A DNA stretch of 64,000 nucleotides from Rhipicephalus microplus (Eukaryota; Arthropoda; Arachnida; Ixodida; Ixodidae): contig NC_134702.1 in assembly GCF_043290135.1 (NCBI RefSeq), positions 87,134,817-87,198,816 on the forward strand. The letters are read 5' to 3'. Shown piece after piece: positions 1-12,658 of the stretch. A program made the position numbers and the translations under genes. A model generated the notes under the pieces. The model was given only the letters and a program-made list of their open reading frames with translations, did not search any database and was not told the origin of the DNA. Numbering within the stretch: position 1 is the stretch's first letter; each line of letters starts with the position of its first letter.

Positions 1-2299
1 AGTGCCACGTTTATAGCGTCGTATTACGGGCGTTGCCAGCAGCGCCGTTAAACGCGTGCAGATGGGACCGTCAATTGGTTGCGCAAGGTTATAAAGGGGC
101 GCTTCTTTGAAACCGTGGATACGCCTTATATTGTGCATGACCGTAACGATTACGTAGTTTGGTCATCACCTGCTACATTCTTTCACACGGCTTTTAACCA
201 ATTACATTATGTGTGGCTGACATTTGCCCTGAGTTGCTTTTGGACGTCTTGCTTATGTATCTCATAACTAGAGTGAGATATAACAGGCACCCCATATTTC
301 GGGCCTGTCGGGCGTGATGTTCGCGCAATAGAACACGTAATCAGGGCAGCTATATGTGAGTACTTTATCCGCCTATGTGCATATCGTAGCCCACATTTAC
401 TAGGGCGCTGTCATGGCGGGATTGTTAAATGAAAGCTGAAGAATAACCGTGATTTGTAGCTGGTACCGAAATTTTTTTGCAATAAAATACCGCGTGAGCA
501 AACTTATTCAGTAGTACGAACATTTTTTATGTGCCCCACCAAAGTGCCTTTGGCCCCATTGCTAATGCATTTCAGTATAACGATATTATTGCAGAGGGTC
601 TTTAAGTTCTACTACCGCCCATTCTAGTATCGCTTAATGCCTCTTAGGTCATACTCGTAAGGCATTAGTATAAATACTGGGTGGGTGCTGACAGACAATT
701 GATTTTTGAGAAATATGTCACCTGTCTCTCAAAATGAAGCATGTGCCAATCTACCATCTTAACTCTGAAAAAAAAACAGGAGGAGAAAGAAGTAACTATG
801 TTCAAAAAACTCCGAAAGCTTCAGCTAAATAAGCACTGAGTTATCCAGAAAAAGAGAAATAGTTTTCTACCCAGCAGTATTGTGTGGAAAAGGTTTGTGG
901 AAGCTGCGACACAGTGACACAATTTATGACCACTGCAGTCTTATTTCTGAAAATCAATTTCAGCTCAAACCAATGACACATTCACGCACACACACAGAGG
1001 CATGAAACACGCCCAGCTTGGGTGTGTGTGTGCGCCTACGTGTGTGGGTGTGTTATTGTGTCGTGTGTTTGCACTCAAATTATTGTTTTTAAATGTTCTA
1101 TCAACTTGCCCAACAACATATTCTTTTACACTGCAGTCCCAGTTGCACAAGAGCATCAGAAGTTTGCTGCATTCTTCGATTATTGCCAATTGAACGAAAA
1201 CTCATATTCGAACAAACAGCCATTGCAAATACAAGGGCTCCCATTCCGATGCAGTTTTTAGCCCCATATATCGAATTTGAACACATATATTCCTAAGCAA
1301 AGTGTTAAATTGGCGAAGCTTTCTCTCGAGGTCTATTGAAGTTCTTTCAAGTAAAGTTTCAGTGTAGTGTCTTCACTTTCTCTTACGTAATAGACTGCTA
1401 TATTTTCCTAACGAGATCCAAAATGTTACCTCACTGAACTGCTTCAATGTGCTGCACATTTCGCCCTGAAAGATTATAGATTGTTCTAGGGCACAGGTAT
1501 TGAACTTAACAGCATGCTTCCATTGCAGACGTACTGCAGACACTTTACTGAAATTTAGACAGTTTTAACCACTTTGAATAACCATCCTTAACCTTGGACT
1601 TTGAGAAACTGCTTTGTACGTTTTAGATGACTAGGCTTCACGAAGCAAGCATCAGTTTAAGTTTTCATCTAGCGAAGGTCGCGGTGTGTTGGCGATCGTG
1701 ATGGTGATCACATTTGTAGTTGCTAACTAAGCGACTGAGTCCTCTCACATGTTCTAGTGCCAAATATTAGTTAAACAATAAATCTTCAAATAATATGACC
1801 ACAACGAATTGCGGGAACCAGTAGGTATAGACTTGATAGAGGTCAGAACAGCGTTTACCTTAGCTAAGTGCTTGCAGCCATTAGATGGTGACGGAAAAGC
1901 AGACAGCTACCAATATTGTATTTGTTGCATACTTTAAGTGAAAATTTGAAAATGAAGAAGCAGCGAAGAGCTATGGCAATGAAAAATATGTTTTTCAAAC
2001 ATTACGCAGAACCACCGGACTTTTTGAGCCGCAGGAAGCAGAGGTCATAGTAGTTCTTCAATCTGCTGTAGCTGTCATCGCAAAGACTATAACCGCAGCA
2101 TACTTGCACTTCCAGTGGATCCCCGTGACATCTCTACGATCACAAGCGTGTCACACTTTGTCTCCTTGAACTTCACAACTCTAAAATGAAAGGTGACTCT
2201 GAACAACTGCCTGTACTTCCTTGCCGTATACATACTTATTGCAAGCTATGTAGTCGTGGCACACAGGATTTGCACCATGATGTTTATACTTCAAAATAA

Positions 2300-2301
<2 letters not shown>
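1..2301. other. Non-coding stretch, no gene seen
   Basis: No ORF above 80 codons and no recognisable domain on either strand. A short GT/TG-rich patch lies near 1020-1060. I see no RNA gene. It may contain old dispersed repeats, which needs a repeat library to tell. Confidence 0.6.

Positions 2302-2370
<69 letters not shown>
2302..2370. repeat. (TA)n microsatellite
   Basis: Almost pure AT dinucleotides with one short interruption near 2337. It directly abuts the 3' LTR remnant of the minus-strand gypsy element, so any target duplication at that end is hidden. Confidence 0.95.
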
Positions 2371-2461
2371 TGTTGTGAGAGGAAACGATAGCCAAGAACT
2401 CGAAGTGGATGACTGTTCACTAAGCCATTCACTTTTTCGCTCTCCTCTTCTACCACTAACA
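2371..2461 (-). repeat. 3' LTR remnant of the gypsy element
   Basis: On the minus strand it runs from TGTTAG to CACAACA. Its inner part aligns over about 75 bp with 22297-22380, ending at the same terminal ACA. Two related sequences at the outer edges of one element are what LTRs should be. At about 90 bp it is short, so part may be lost; the outer side is an AT microsatellite. Confidence 0.65.
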
Positions 2462-3130
2462 CAGCGTGGCAAAAAAGGAAGAAGAAGCATCGCATGAATG
2501 CCGCCGCTCCGAAAATGTACGAGATGACAAAAAAAGAAGCGAGAAAGGAATGTACAGTTGTCTTGAAGGCAAGTGCCACATCACAAAGTTCTTGACTTGC
2601 AGTCGACGCGAATAGTACGGCTTCATCCTGGAGACGTGAACCACATCCGAGGAGCGTGGTCTACGAGAATGGTGCGATGTGTCTGCTGGGACAACTTCGT
2701 AGTTAACTTCCCCGAGGCGATGAAAAACTTCGTAGGGTCCGAAGTACCGACATGACAATTTTTCTGAGCGTCCACGTTGACGTTTACGAGTCGAAACCGG
2801 GTTTGCATATCACTGCTCTGTCACCGGGTTTGCCGGGTTTGCCGGGTTTGCATATCACTGCTCTGTGGTGGGCATTGTTCTTTCGAACATCTTGATTTTG
2901 CCGCGATAAAATGCGAAAGCGCGCCAGCTGCTGGGCGTCTTCTGCACGCTGAAAGAATACATCTGCATCCGGGGTAATCATGTCCGGCAGAGTTGAATGC
3001 AGCATGGTGTCAAGCATTGTGGGGGCGTCGCGGCAGTAAACAAGATGAAAAGGAGCAAAGCCGGTGATTTCCTGCAGAGCGGTATGTAGGCAAATGTTAT
3101 ATACGGGAGGATTTCGTCCCAATTCTTCTG
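2462..3130 (-). pseudogene. Gypsy integrase C-terminal part (decayed)
   Basis: Minus-strand frames give integrase C-terminal motifs of tick gypsy elements: TALQEITGFAPFHLVYCRDA just after the catalytic core, then EDAQQLAR, and further on CRYFGPYEVFHRLGEVNYEV and VHVSRMKPYY, the usual end of this pol. Integrase would join element cDNA to the host genome. The reading switches frame several times. A CCGGGTTTG unit is repeated near 2825-2850, adding a Lys-Pro-Gly run in the linker. The upstream half of this integrase is at 12655-13330; the break at 3130/3131 is the Harbinger-like insertion. Confidence 0.85.
3127..3130. repeat. Target site duplication TCTG, left copy
   Basis: TCTG stands directly before the left inverted end GGCCCGGATTCAC. 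The same four bases follow the right end at 12655-12658. The integrase frame reads through if the insert and one TCTG are removed. Confidence 0.75.
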
Positions 3131-3149
3131 GGCCCGGATTCACAAAGCT

Positions 3150-5365
3150 CACTTACGAAAACATTTTTGCGCAAGAGAAATTTTGTTGCGTAAGTCGATT
3201 CACGAAACGAAAAAACGTCGTAAGAGGGCATAGTTGTCACATCGACCGCTGCAAATAAAGCGCGCTGTGACTGCCCGGGAACATGTCAGCGATGGGGATG
3301 CAGTTGCTATATTTGCTTACGTCACCAAAAAGTGCTCGTAAGTGGATTCACGAAGCGAAATTGTGCGTAAAAACAGCATGGCTGAGAGAAAATCCCAAGA
3401 GTGATCCGGACCACTCTTAGGAACAATGTGGCTACTTAGAACCTGCTGCCACAGCGGTATACTTTGGTGGCCTGGCTGGTTTTGAGTTAATTCACGCCCA
3501 TTAAGGGCTGCCTGATGACTGCTGGTGCGCTTTTATCTCTTTCGGCACTTTGAGCTTCGCGTGTTGTTTCCCTTGTACGCAGTGGATGGTGTTGATAACC
3601 ACCACCGTCCAATGAGTTCGAAGTCGCAGTAATTGAAGAATTCTATTGGGCGTCAATGGCATAAAACTACACATGTAAAGATTTGTGGTTGGATGAAAAC
3701 CATTGTGATACGTGAATGGTCGGTGCATTCGAACGCGACATGACATAGGATCAACCTTATTTGTTATGTTGTTGTGTTGCGCCCCATCTCATCCAATTAA
3801 AAGTACGACTCGAGATCCTTGCCTCATTGGTGGAAATTACCACCAAAGAGGTTAATGGGAGCACATTCTTTGCAAGCTATTGGAAATAGAAATCAGAGAA
3901 AGTGTCCAGTGAGTGGTTCCTAAAGTTTGTGCTCTAGTGCACTTTCATTGGCTCTATCTGTCCAATGGTTGCGATCTCTGAAATACAGCTGTCGATACAC
4001 TTTGGGACGATGTGGAACAAAGCGTACTTTGTAAACCAAAGCGTATTAGGGGTGCACGTGATTACGCATGGAACTACAAACAAATCATGCATCTTCACCT
4101 TCACTGTTCAGACACCGATATGGACCGTGATAATATGGCAAGCAATCGGAATGAAATGACCCTAGTAACTTCGTATGACACCGAAAATATGCAAACCTTC
4201 ACGATTCTGGAGCAAACGTTGGCTGAATTCATCCCGGCGTCAATTACCAGTCATTTAACTTGGCGCACGAACATCATTCAAAGGTAGAGCGAGCCACTGA
4301 CATGTATTTTGTGCGACGTAGTGACCACTTGACCTGAGAATAATAGCGTTGCGAAGGCGAATCCCCTGTCGCATGCTCTGATCGAAGCAGACGACAAACG
4401 CGAGCAGACGACGGCTTGGCCGACAGGCACAGTTTGTTATTGGTTGTGAAGCAATACCCTCTACATCAGCTCACTCCGTGACGTTGCCAAAACACTTCTT
4501 TCATCTGGTACGCCTGTCCTGTTCGTCATATTACCCCCCTCGCACATAAGAGAAATTTTTTTCACGCCGTGAAAATAGTGCAAGTACTTTTTTAGAGCTC
4601 TCTTACGTGTGGTGCAGTTGTCGAAAACAACATGGCGTCGTAAACAGCATATCGGTCGGTGCGACTTTCAGCAAATGCTTCTCGCACGAGTTACTTCAGC
4701 GTTTGACCGGATGTGTTGTGATTACAGCAGCTCTTTCAGTGCATGTGGGCAGTGCGGAAAGCTGTGGCAGTGCAATGGTGTACGGTGAAGCGCAGCGAAG
4801 CCTGTGCGTCGGTGTGGTTATCAAGCGGGGATCGGCGTCGATGTATCGACGGCAACTAGCACTCGAGAAGCCTGCAATGTGTGTTTGTGTGCCGGTAACA
4901 GTTCGTTCGCTTGACTTTCCAGTCTCTCAGTTGGTTGCTGTGCGACATTTCGGATTGACAGCGTTTCTACACGTTACTTGAGTGACCCCAAGTACGTACG
5001 GAAACGTATGAACTACGCGCTCGGTTCTTGCTTCGCCGCTAGTTAGCCCGTACGCTTCTATTTACTTGAGAGCAATGTACTGTGCGGGAGTGAAACGATG
5101 TTCGTTGTGAACAGTGGTGCTGTGTTGACGTTCCAAGACTTGTGAACAAGCTGTGCTCGTGTGACCGAAAATTGAAAGACAGCGTTGATAACTGTTTTGC
5201 CCTGCGAAGTTGTGGTGGGGCAGCTTGGCGATTTTGTTTGTTAAGTCATCACTTATCCTTTTTGTGATGTGATCAACCAAAACTGCGAAATGCTACATTC
5301 TGTTGTGGATCGTGTTACTTTGGAAGCGTGCCTAGACTGTTCTTCGGTAACAACTTGAGAGTTCT
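3150..5365. other. Left non-coding part of the Harbinger-like element
   Basis: Holds the subterminal GATTCACGAA motifs and no convincing gene. A 124-codon ORF at 4607-4981 has no recognisable domain and could be leader sequence or chance. Confidence 0.5.
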
Positions 5366-7200
5366 ATGTGGCAGCGAGAGCCCGTGAACGTCAAGCTTCC
5401 CTTCGGCCCCCAGAAAAAGCAAAGATTTCACCGGTGCCTTGCTTTGGAGGAAGTTGTAGGCCAATATCGCCTATCTACAGGTTTCCGAGTTCGTCTGGCC
5501 ATCGTTTTTCACGGCACTAGAGCCTTGACAACAGCCGGTCATGACCAGTTCTTACACTTTATCAATGGTCGTGCACGCCTGGTAAGCCCTTCATTGCTGT
5601 CATTGGCAGCTTCCAGTCTGCAGATGCCCTTTGCCTGTTGGCCGTACTTGGTTCCTCATGACACCGACGGCTACTAAATGCTGCCATCGGTGAGTTCACC
5701 TTGCCGAACTAAATTTCACCAGTACTATAATTCACGCAGTTCTATAACGTGTGCAAGTTTTTAAGCCCATCAGATGTAATGTTCTCTATGGTAAGTTGAA
5801 GCATGAAAAATATACTACTACTGTTATATACATACATATATTATGGAGCAAATACATAAAAAGTTTTTTGTGATTTGATACAAGTGAGCTCTTGTTTGAT
5901 TATGAGGTTGGGCCTGTCGATTGACCACGTTTGGTAGTTGAAAAGTTAATGTGAATTGATTTTTCAGAAGCCAGGTTGCACTTAAAAAATTTATGTTATT
6001 TTGGAAAATTTGTTCTATAGACGATTACCACTGTGCTAGTACTATACTTCAATAGGACATATATATTGCGGTACGTAAATTTTACATGAGGCTTCAGTTT
6101 ATTTCAAAGTGATTATAGCAGATTTCGGTCACATTAACGAAGTGATAGCTTCCTCAAGTAAGTATTAGAAGTGAGTGCTTTTAATGATTGTTTTTAAATA
6201 TCTCGTTTTTGGCTCTTCACAGATCGCAGAGATTGGTTTGTTAAGGTCCTGTGATGCATCGGTTGCACATTCTGGCACATCAATCCTCATCATTACTTGG
6301 AGCACCTGTACAAAAATAGGAAGGACACGTTCTCCCTAACTGTGCAAGCCTATGTCACTGCTAGGACTGTTATCATTCAGTGGATGTGGCGTGGAAGCAT
6401 GCATGGCAGCCTCATCTGGAAGGACTGCAATCTGCTTGGGAGCTTCGAGGGCACAAAACTGCCTAACGGCTGGCTGCAAGGTTAGTTTTTCTTTAATACC
6501 TACGATTACGTGAACACCACTTACTGTGCACAAATTGAAAACCCAAGCATCGTTGCTTTCAGTGGATACCTGTAATATTCTTACACATAATTCTTATTCA
6601 ACAGTTATAGATCTAAATTGCAAGATAATTGAGAATGTTGAAAGCTGAAAGCCTGCAGCTTATGAATGGAACTCCAATAATCTGAGGCTCAAAAGCTTGT
6701 GCTTTGAAACGAGCACAAATACTTTGATTCCTTATTGAGCTCTCGTGCTTGTGACTCCCTCTGTGGATCAAGTGCTCTGGAAGGAAATAGCAAGTGAGTG
6801 AAAATTGCCTGGCTGTTCACAACTTGTAAGGAGAAAGACCTATTGAAGAAGCTTCAAATGACATAGGGCCAGTAACTGCATATTTTACCTAATGTAGTGT
6901 TTTCTCTCTCAGTGCTGTTGCTTATGTTTCAGCCGAACATGTTCACCATGATTGCATAGTGATATATATTTTTCTACAAATTGTACCTGACCTAAGTATG
7001 CATTGTTGATCTCTAAAGGTGACGTTCAGTGTGTTTCAAAGCCATGGCTTCTCATTTCTCTGTCTGTGGCTAGCCTATTTCAGCAGCAGAGCGATGCAGC
7101 TAGCACACATGCAATCCAAGTCATGGAGCGCTCCTTTGGTGTTCTGTGCAGGACGCAGCATATCCATCCGGCAAGACACTGGTATCAACAATAATGGTGA
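5366..7200 (+). pseudogene. PIF/Harbinger transposase (HARBI1-like), three exon relics
   Basis: Exon 1 about 5366-5581 reads LEEVVGQYRLSTGF then TRALTT, like the HARBI1 N-terminal region, and ends at a G|GTAAGC donor. Exon 2 about 6223-6480 contains CIGCTF, LYKNRKDTFSLTVQ, GSMHGSLIW and NGWLQ, matching the DDE core. It ends at G|GTTAGT; the next exon starts after AAAG at 7019, restoring the Gly-Asp of the family's GDSGYPL box as GDVQC, followed by SKPWLLISL and ERSFGVL. The enzyme would cut and paste the element. Both catalytic aspartates look lost (IDGTH is IGCTF; GSxHDS is GSMHGS) while the glutamate of ERSFGVL remains. There is a TGA at 6252-6254 in exon 2. Clearly dead; family call fairly sure, exon 1 less so. 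Confidence 0.7.
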
Positions 7201-9728
7201 GTGTTGGTGGCACCTGTAGGAGCCCGTGGTGTTTGTTGCGTATGAATATTTCCCCTGATGAAGTGCATTTTTGAAAGGTTTTCTTCATTTAGAATAATAG
7301 ATGTCAGCAACAAGCACACTCATAATCCACAAGTTCTTTGTGTCTTCTAGACTGCCCATTTGCTCCTATACGCAGTACGGTGAGCTGGCTATGTTAGACA
7401 GCCTTAAAGTTATGAACATTGGCTGTTGTGTTGTAATGCAGTCTAACTTGTGTTTCTTAGTGAACTTATTTGTGGTCTACTTCTCGCACCTAGTGTAAGG
7501 TCAAAATAGAAGAAACTCTATTGGCTTTTTATTCCTGTCAGAAGTTTCATGCCTTCATCTATAAAATTGTAGTTTTGCTCTTGTATCATAATCAATATAT
7601 TTTCAGTCTTCACTGTTTGTGTGTGTGTGTGTGTTGAGGCTTGTCATTGGCTTCTGAAAATACAATATCTGTAAATATGAGCACATAATTGACAACTATA
7701 CACTCTTGCATGTAGCATGGTTGTAACAATGATCTGTATTTTTCTAAGTTCCAGCAGTAACAAGAGGTTTGGTGCTCCACGGTCATGTACAGTGTATCAA
7801 GAACAGAGCACAGAAGACCAACAAGTATAAAGGAACTGCCAGTGACTGTTCTCCTGCTCAAAGTTTACAACAGCAGAAAGAGCACATTGTGATGTCAGGA
7901 GCAGCTGCTGCTTAACTTCTTAGCAGTGCATTATTCAGCAGTTCATTTGCTTGCATTCAAAATTATTAAAATTTTGCATGGAAGATACCAAACTATGACA
8001 CTAATTTAAACGCTGCTGTAGTGTTAGTGGGCAAATATTTTTGAGCTGAAGTTTTTAACATGTGTGTTAAGTGCCTGCGTGCCTCTACATCTACATGCCA
8101 GAAATCAAAGCATCCATGGTCGCCAATAGTAACTGTGTCTGCATTCTTTGCAGTACAAGAAGTAAAGCCATGGATGCAGTAATCATGTACTTAGTCGATG
8201 TAATCCTTCAGTGTACACTCATTTGTACAGCACCAATGATGCCATGAGTGTATAAGCTCTGGGAAGTGAATCTATGTGGATTATTTTATTTGGAAGGAAG
8301 TAGATCATCACTACTCCTAGTATATCTTAACAGAAGATTTTAGTGCTTGGGTATTATCCCACTGCCTGTCCGTCCTTCAACAGTCTACTTATCTACTGTG
8401 TAAGTGTAACTTTTTAAATGTATAGTTTGCTCGAATAGGTTTGTTCATAATGTAATCCAAGTGACTTATCATCTATGCAGCTCTACTCAGACTAGAAATA
8501 AAAGTACTTGTTTTTATATGTAGCTATACCATGCATTCACTTGTGTTTTTCTAGGTGCCTGTACAATTGTTTAGCCCTACAAAAGTGCTGGTATACTCTA
8601 ATATTGAATCTGGCATCTTAAAATAGTTTGTTAGTGGAAGTAAGAATGTGTTTACAATCAATATTACTATCCTCAGATGAACTGTGAAAACTCTGTGGAA
8701 ATTTATTTACATTTTTTGAACTTTGTGAAGGCAAATGTTGTTATGTTAATTATTGTGGTCCCTGTTTCATGCAAATGACACATAATTACTTTGCAGTGGC
8801 ATAGTATTAGTTGTTATTTTACACATATGTGCTGAGCAACATCGCAGTTGAGGCCAGCAGCAAGACATACATGCAGTGCACTGGAGCATCACCTCACATA
8901 GTGTACAGTCTTTGCCCACCAGTAAACTCAATATTTTCAAGCAGACTACTAGACAGCTGTATGGGAACTGTGTTGATGTGCAAACTTTGAAGTTTTCTTG
9001 AGGAGTGTTTTTCATCATTTTTGTCCAAGTGAAGTAGCTACCGAAGGCCAAAACTGGTGGAAATGTGGTGGTTTCCCCTCTCCAAAAGCACTCTTACCAG
9101 CTGCCTCAATGTTAGCATGGGGTGAATTCACGAACTGGAAAAATAATGGGTCTTTGTTTTCTTGGCCGAAAGAATCGCTTCCACCATTGAGCCACCCCGA
9201 CGCGCCAGAATAGAAACATTTAGCTAAATAAAGTTGATTCTACTTTTGAGAAGTGTTTTGGGGGAAACGAAATGGCACCTATAGCTGTCAATATAAACAC
9301 TGTTTGCACCAAGTAGCTTAGTAGCTTATAATTGTATTATTCATGTTTTGTCTAGAATTTACTCGTGCTGTGCCAACTTTCAGCCCAAGTGTGCAAACAT
9401 GCTTTGTTAGTGGGTTGTGAATGAGCCAAGCTATGTAAATAAATAGAGTGATATTGCAGACATGTACAAAATATTGATGCACAGCCCTTTTCTTTAGCAT
9501 GACATTGTCAAGGGCTTTATTCTTGTTTTTTTTATAAAAACTGCTTGTCACTGGGCAGCAGCAGAAAACTATGCATCAAGCTTTTGCGAGATAATTCGAG
9601 AAACACCGTGTTCAGACATAACAGTGCCAGTGGATATCTCTCGTAAGTTACTTTCTGTAGTATATTCAAAATGAGTGTATTAGAATTGTTGTTTTATAGC
9701 CATTCATTTTAATATTTACACATGAGTG
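7201..9728. other. Non-coding interior of the Harbinger-like element
   Basis: AT-rich, no ORF with a recognisable domain. A GTGTGT tract lies at about 7617-7634. It may include the 3' exon of the transposase or a second Harbinger gene too decayed to read. A 71-codon ORF at 8998-9213 has no family features. Confidence 0.5.
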
Positions 9729-9847
9729 TGTGTATGTATGTATGTATGTATGTATGTATGTATGTATGTATGTATGTATGTATGTATGTATGTATGTATG
9801 TATGTATGTATGTATGTATGTATGTATGTATGTATGTATGTATGTAT
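9729..9847 (+). repeat. (TATG)n microsatellite
   Basis: About 29 uninterrupted TATG units following a short GTGTGT lead. Confidence 0.95.
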
Positions 9848-12560
9848 CTTTTAAATGAGAATTTGTTTATCATTGGTGAGTAAGTTTGGTAATGATTTGG
9901 CTGATTTTGTTTCTAGTTATTTCTCTTTTGAGCCATTATACATTTCAATTTGTTTTGTACTGCATAAAAATAAATGTAACCTTACACAGAATATGTGTGA
10001 TCGAAGAAGTTTCATTTACCAACCTACAGTCATGGGCAAGAAATTGGGTAAAATGGAACGAACCTGCGAAGATTAGTTTCGAGCATAGCTACTATACATG
10101 GCATATCTCGTACACATTGCGTTGGTTGAATATGTCGATTTCAACCTTTCAATTTTAATCAGAATAAGCAAGCTATCACCCGTGGTTGTATATGTGTGTG
10201 ATATTTATGCATACTGTGATACCGGTTCGCAATTACAATTACAAACCTAGTCAAGCTGAATACACGAATTTTGTCCATGCACCTTTCATCTGCACTGGAA
10301 CTGTTGTTAATAAAAAATAAACTTCAGTTTAGAAATTTATTCTAGTAACCAAAAGCAGGGTATCTCTTTATCACACAAATCAAATTGCCATTGTTCTCTT
10401 CCATTCTGGACAATAGGGGACCCTCTCAGCAGAACTCGATTAACTGCTATAGTGCATTTTAACCATTGACAGCGACATTACACTGAAGCGTGCAGCATGA
10501 CGAATACCGGGAGAGAAGACACAAACTAATCACTCTGTTTGCGTCAGCTCTAACTGTCCGTGCTTTTTGGTCTTGCTGCATGTGATGATGCCCACCAAAT
10601 TAGCACGAAAGCGTGTCCCTACAAAGGCAGTCAACTTGGCTGCAAGCAGTTATCTCACTGCATGTGTAGATTTTCTTCAAAACACCGTGAAGACTGATTG
10701 CTGGTCGAATATCCAAAGACGCGAAAAGTAATATACCATGTATGATATTGGTATTTCAGCACTGGACACTTTTGCGATAAGAGAGGATGGAGGAGAAAAC
10801 TATGAACCCTCAATTGTTTAATTTTTGAAGAAGCACAGTACAGCGCTTTTAAAACAAAAGGGGAGTGAAAGAAGCAAGTGCGAAAGCCTACTTCTTAAAA
10901 AACTAGTACCCACCACCACGCATAATGTCAGGCCGGGCAACCTCTTGAAAAAAGAAAGTGCTCAGTGATTCTGCGAATCGAACCAAGTACCTCCTAGATT
11001 GTAGTTGAGCGCTGTAACCGCTCATCCACTGCAGCAGTGCTTGTGTTCGCCCTATTGCTGATATATCGTCATTCCTTCGAATGAAGCCAAATGCAAAAAC
11101 GTCCCGTGAAACTTTGTCAAAAATAGAAAAAATAGTTAGAATGCGTTTTCTCAAGGTTACTAGAAGATAGAAACCGCCGCGTGTGACTGTATAACCGTGC
11201 GCTATTTATTCTTGTGCATTACTTTCATGACGTTGGGATAGCCGGCTCTAACGTACGCTACCTTCCCATAGTTTGCCAAATATAGATAAGAAAATAAAAA
11301 TATATATCGGCCTGTGACAACGCTAATCAACTATTATGAGTTCACTGTCACTAGTGTCACTTTCACTAGATGAATGCTCAGTTTGCTTCCATTACCGTTA
11401 TTTAGGAAAGTTTTGGTTCATTAACTCAACTCTCTTAATTAGCATTGATTCTCACACCTAAGGACAGTCACACATCATCTCGCTTTCTGAGTGGCTGTCC
11501 CTCCCATATAACGCGTACTCCACTTTTTTATGCTCTCCGAGCATCTGACCCTGCTTTGCGGACACATTCCCTGACGTCTGCTGGGCCAGAAAAGTGTCTT
11601 TATTATCTATCAATTTCAAGCTTTCGCGAAGCCGAAACGAGAGTCTCTCTCTCTCTCTTTTCATCCTTTTCGCACGTGTGATAACGTCTCTCGACCTCAA
11701 GACTCGTATACACGTCCCTCGCTTCGTTTGCGCACTCAAACAACGCTGGGCGAAATATTTTCACCGTGTTTTGTGAAAAGCATTAGCACTGAGACACCTC
11801 CCGACGAGTCTCCCTTATTTTACGTAGACATATACCTAAGCGTAAGCGTATGCACGTTCTCGCATTGCGGCTTTATAAAAACGCTGTGGTGCATGGAACC
11901 AGTGAAACTGCGCTCACAATTTCATTTAATTACTGCTGTTATCTATTTCCGCACAATTCGTCTGCAGGCACCAAAGTCGCTCATGTGTCTTGTAATAAGA
12001 ATATTGTAACAAAGGCTACCTTTGACTATAGGTACAAAACACCCTTACGTTTACCACTATACCGTGCTAGATTGCACCGAATTAGTTAAGTAGCAGCGCA
12101 GCTTCAATGAAATGTAAGGTAACTGGTCGCGTTAAATAGGGGAAGACATTTGAGGCACTTTTTCAAACATTGCATGCATCGATTTATGTGTGGTTTCATT
12201 TATGTGGTACACCTGAAGTGTTGTTTACTTGTACTTGGCGAGATAGTGCATGGATTGCTCGGTGGCTCAAGGCCATCGAGCATTTATTTTTTTAGCTACA
12301 GTCGTTAAATAAAGGCGAGTGCTTGGCTTTGCACAGCCAACCAAAACGTCTATTTCAACGTACGCGGCATCCCGTAAGCGCTGTAGCAGACGCTCGCAGA
12401 ACTGAAACTTAGATGCAGCAAATCATTGGCTATCATCGTATACTCTCGATGCTAGACGCTTTGCGTGCTACCTTGATATTATCGGCACACACTTCTTTCT
12501 TTCCTTGTCGTTTCATCGGCTATCGTGTGTCCTCCTTGCCCTTTTAAGTACCGAATAAGT
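9848..12560. other. Non-coding right part of the Harbinger-like element
   Basis: No credible gene. It contains a tRNA-like segment (10968-11040, listed separately) and a CT-rich tract near 11643-11660. ORFs here are under 100 codons and show no domain. Confidence 0.5.
10968..11040 (-). repeat. tRNA-related SINE fragment
   Basis: On the minus strand an A-box-like TGGATGAGCGGTTA is followed about 40 bases later by a B-box GGTTCGATTCG, the spacing of an internal Pol III promoter. The anticodon arm does not fold well, so this is a SINE-type or pseudo-tRNA remnant and not a tRNA gene. Confidence 0.45.
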
Positions 12561-12654
12561 TAAATTCATACCCACGCTATAGTAATCCCTCCAGATAAGA
12601 GAACTTTTGGCTAAGAAAATGCGTAGCCAAAGTGAAAGCTTTGTGAATTCGGCC

Positions 12655-12658
12655 TCTG
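12655..12658. repeat. Target site duplication TCTG, right copy
   Basis: Directly follows the right inverted end (plus strand GTGAATTCGGCC). Pairs with 3127-3130. Confidence 0.75.

Larger units (their letters stand above)
3131..12654 (+). mobile_element. PIF/Harbinger-like DNA transposon, 9.5 kb, inserted in gypsy integrase
   Basis: Left end GGCCCGGATTCACAAAGCT (3131-3149); the right end read on the minus strand is GGCCGAATTCACAAAGCTTT. The two match over about 18 bp with one gap and one mismatch. TCTG flanks both ends. Inside lies a degenerate, spliced transposase of the HARBI1/DDE_4 kind on the plus strand (5366-7200). Subterminal copies of a TAAGT(C/G)GATTCACGAA motif occur at 3191-3210 and about 3342-3358. 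The length is large for this superfamily and further insertions inside are likely. A 4-bp duplication is unusual, as most Harbingers make 3 bp, so the exact boundary may be off by a base. Confidence 0.7.

Noticed and set aside
4607..4981. 124-codon ORF as a second Harbinger gene
   Set aside because: No Myb/SANT or MADF features; may be chance.
12611..12654. Extra integrase residues at the left end of the pol fragment
   Set aside because: The reading passes into the inverted end of the Harbinger-like element; it is not integrase sequence.
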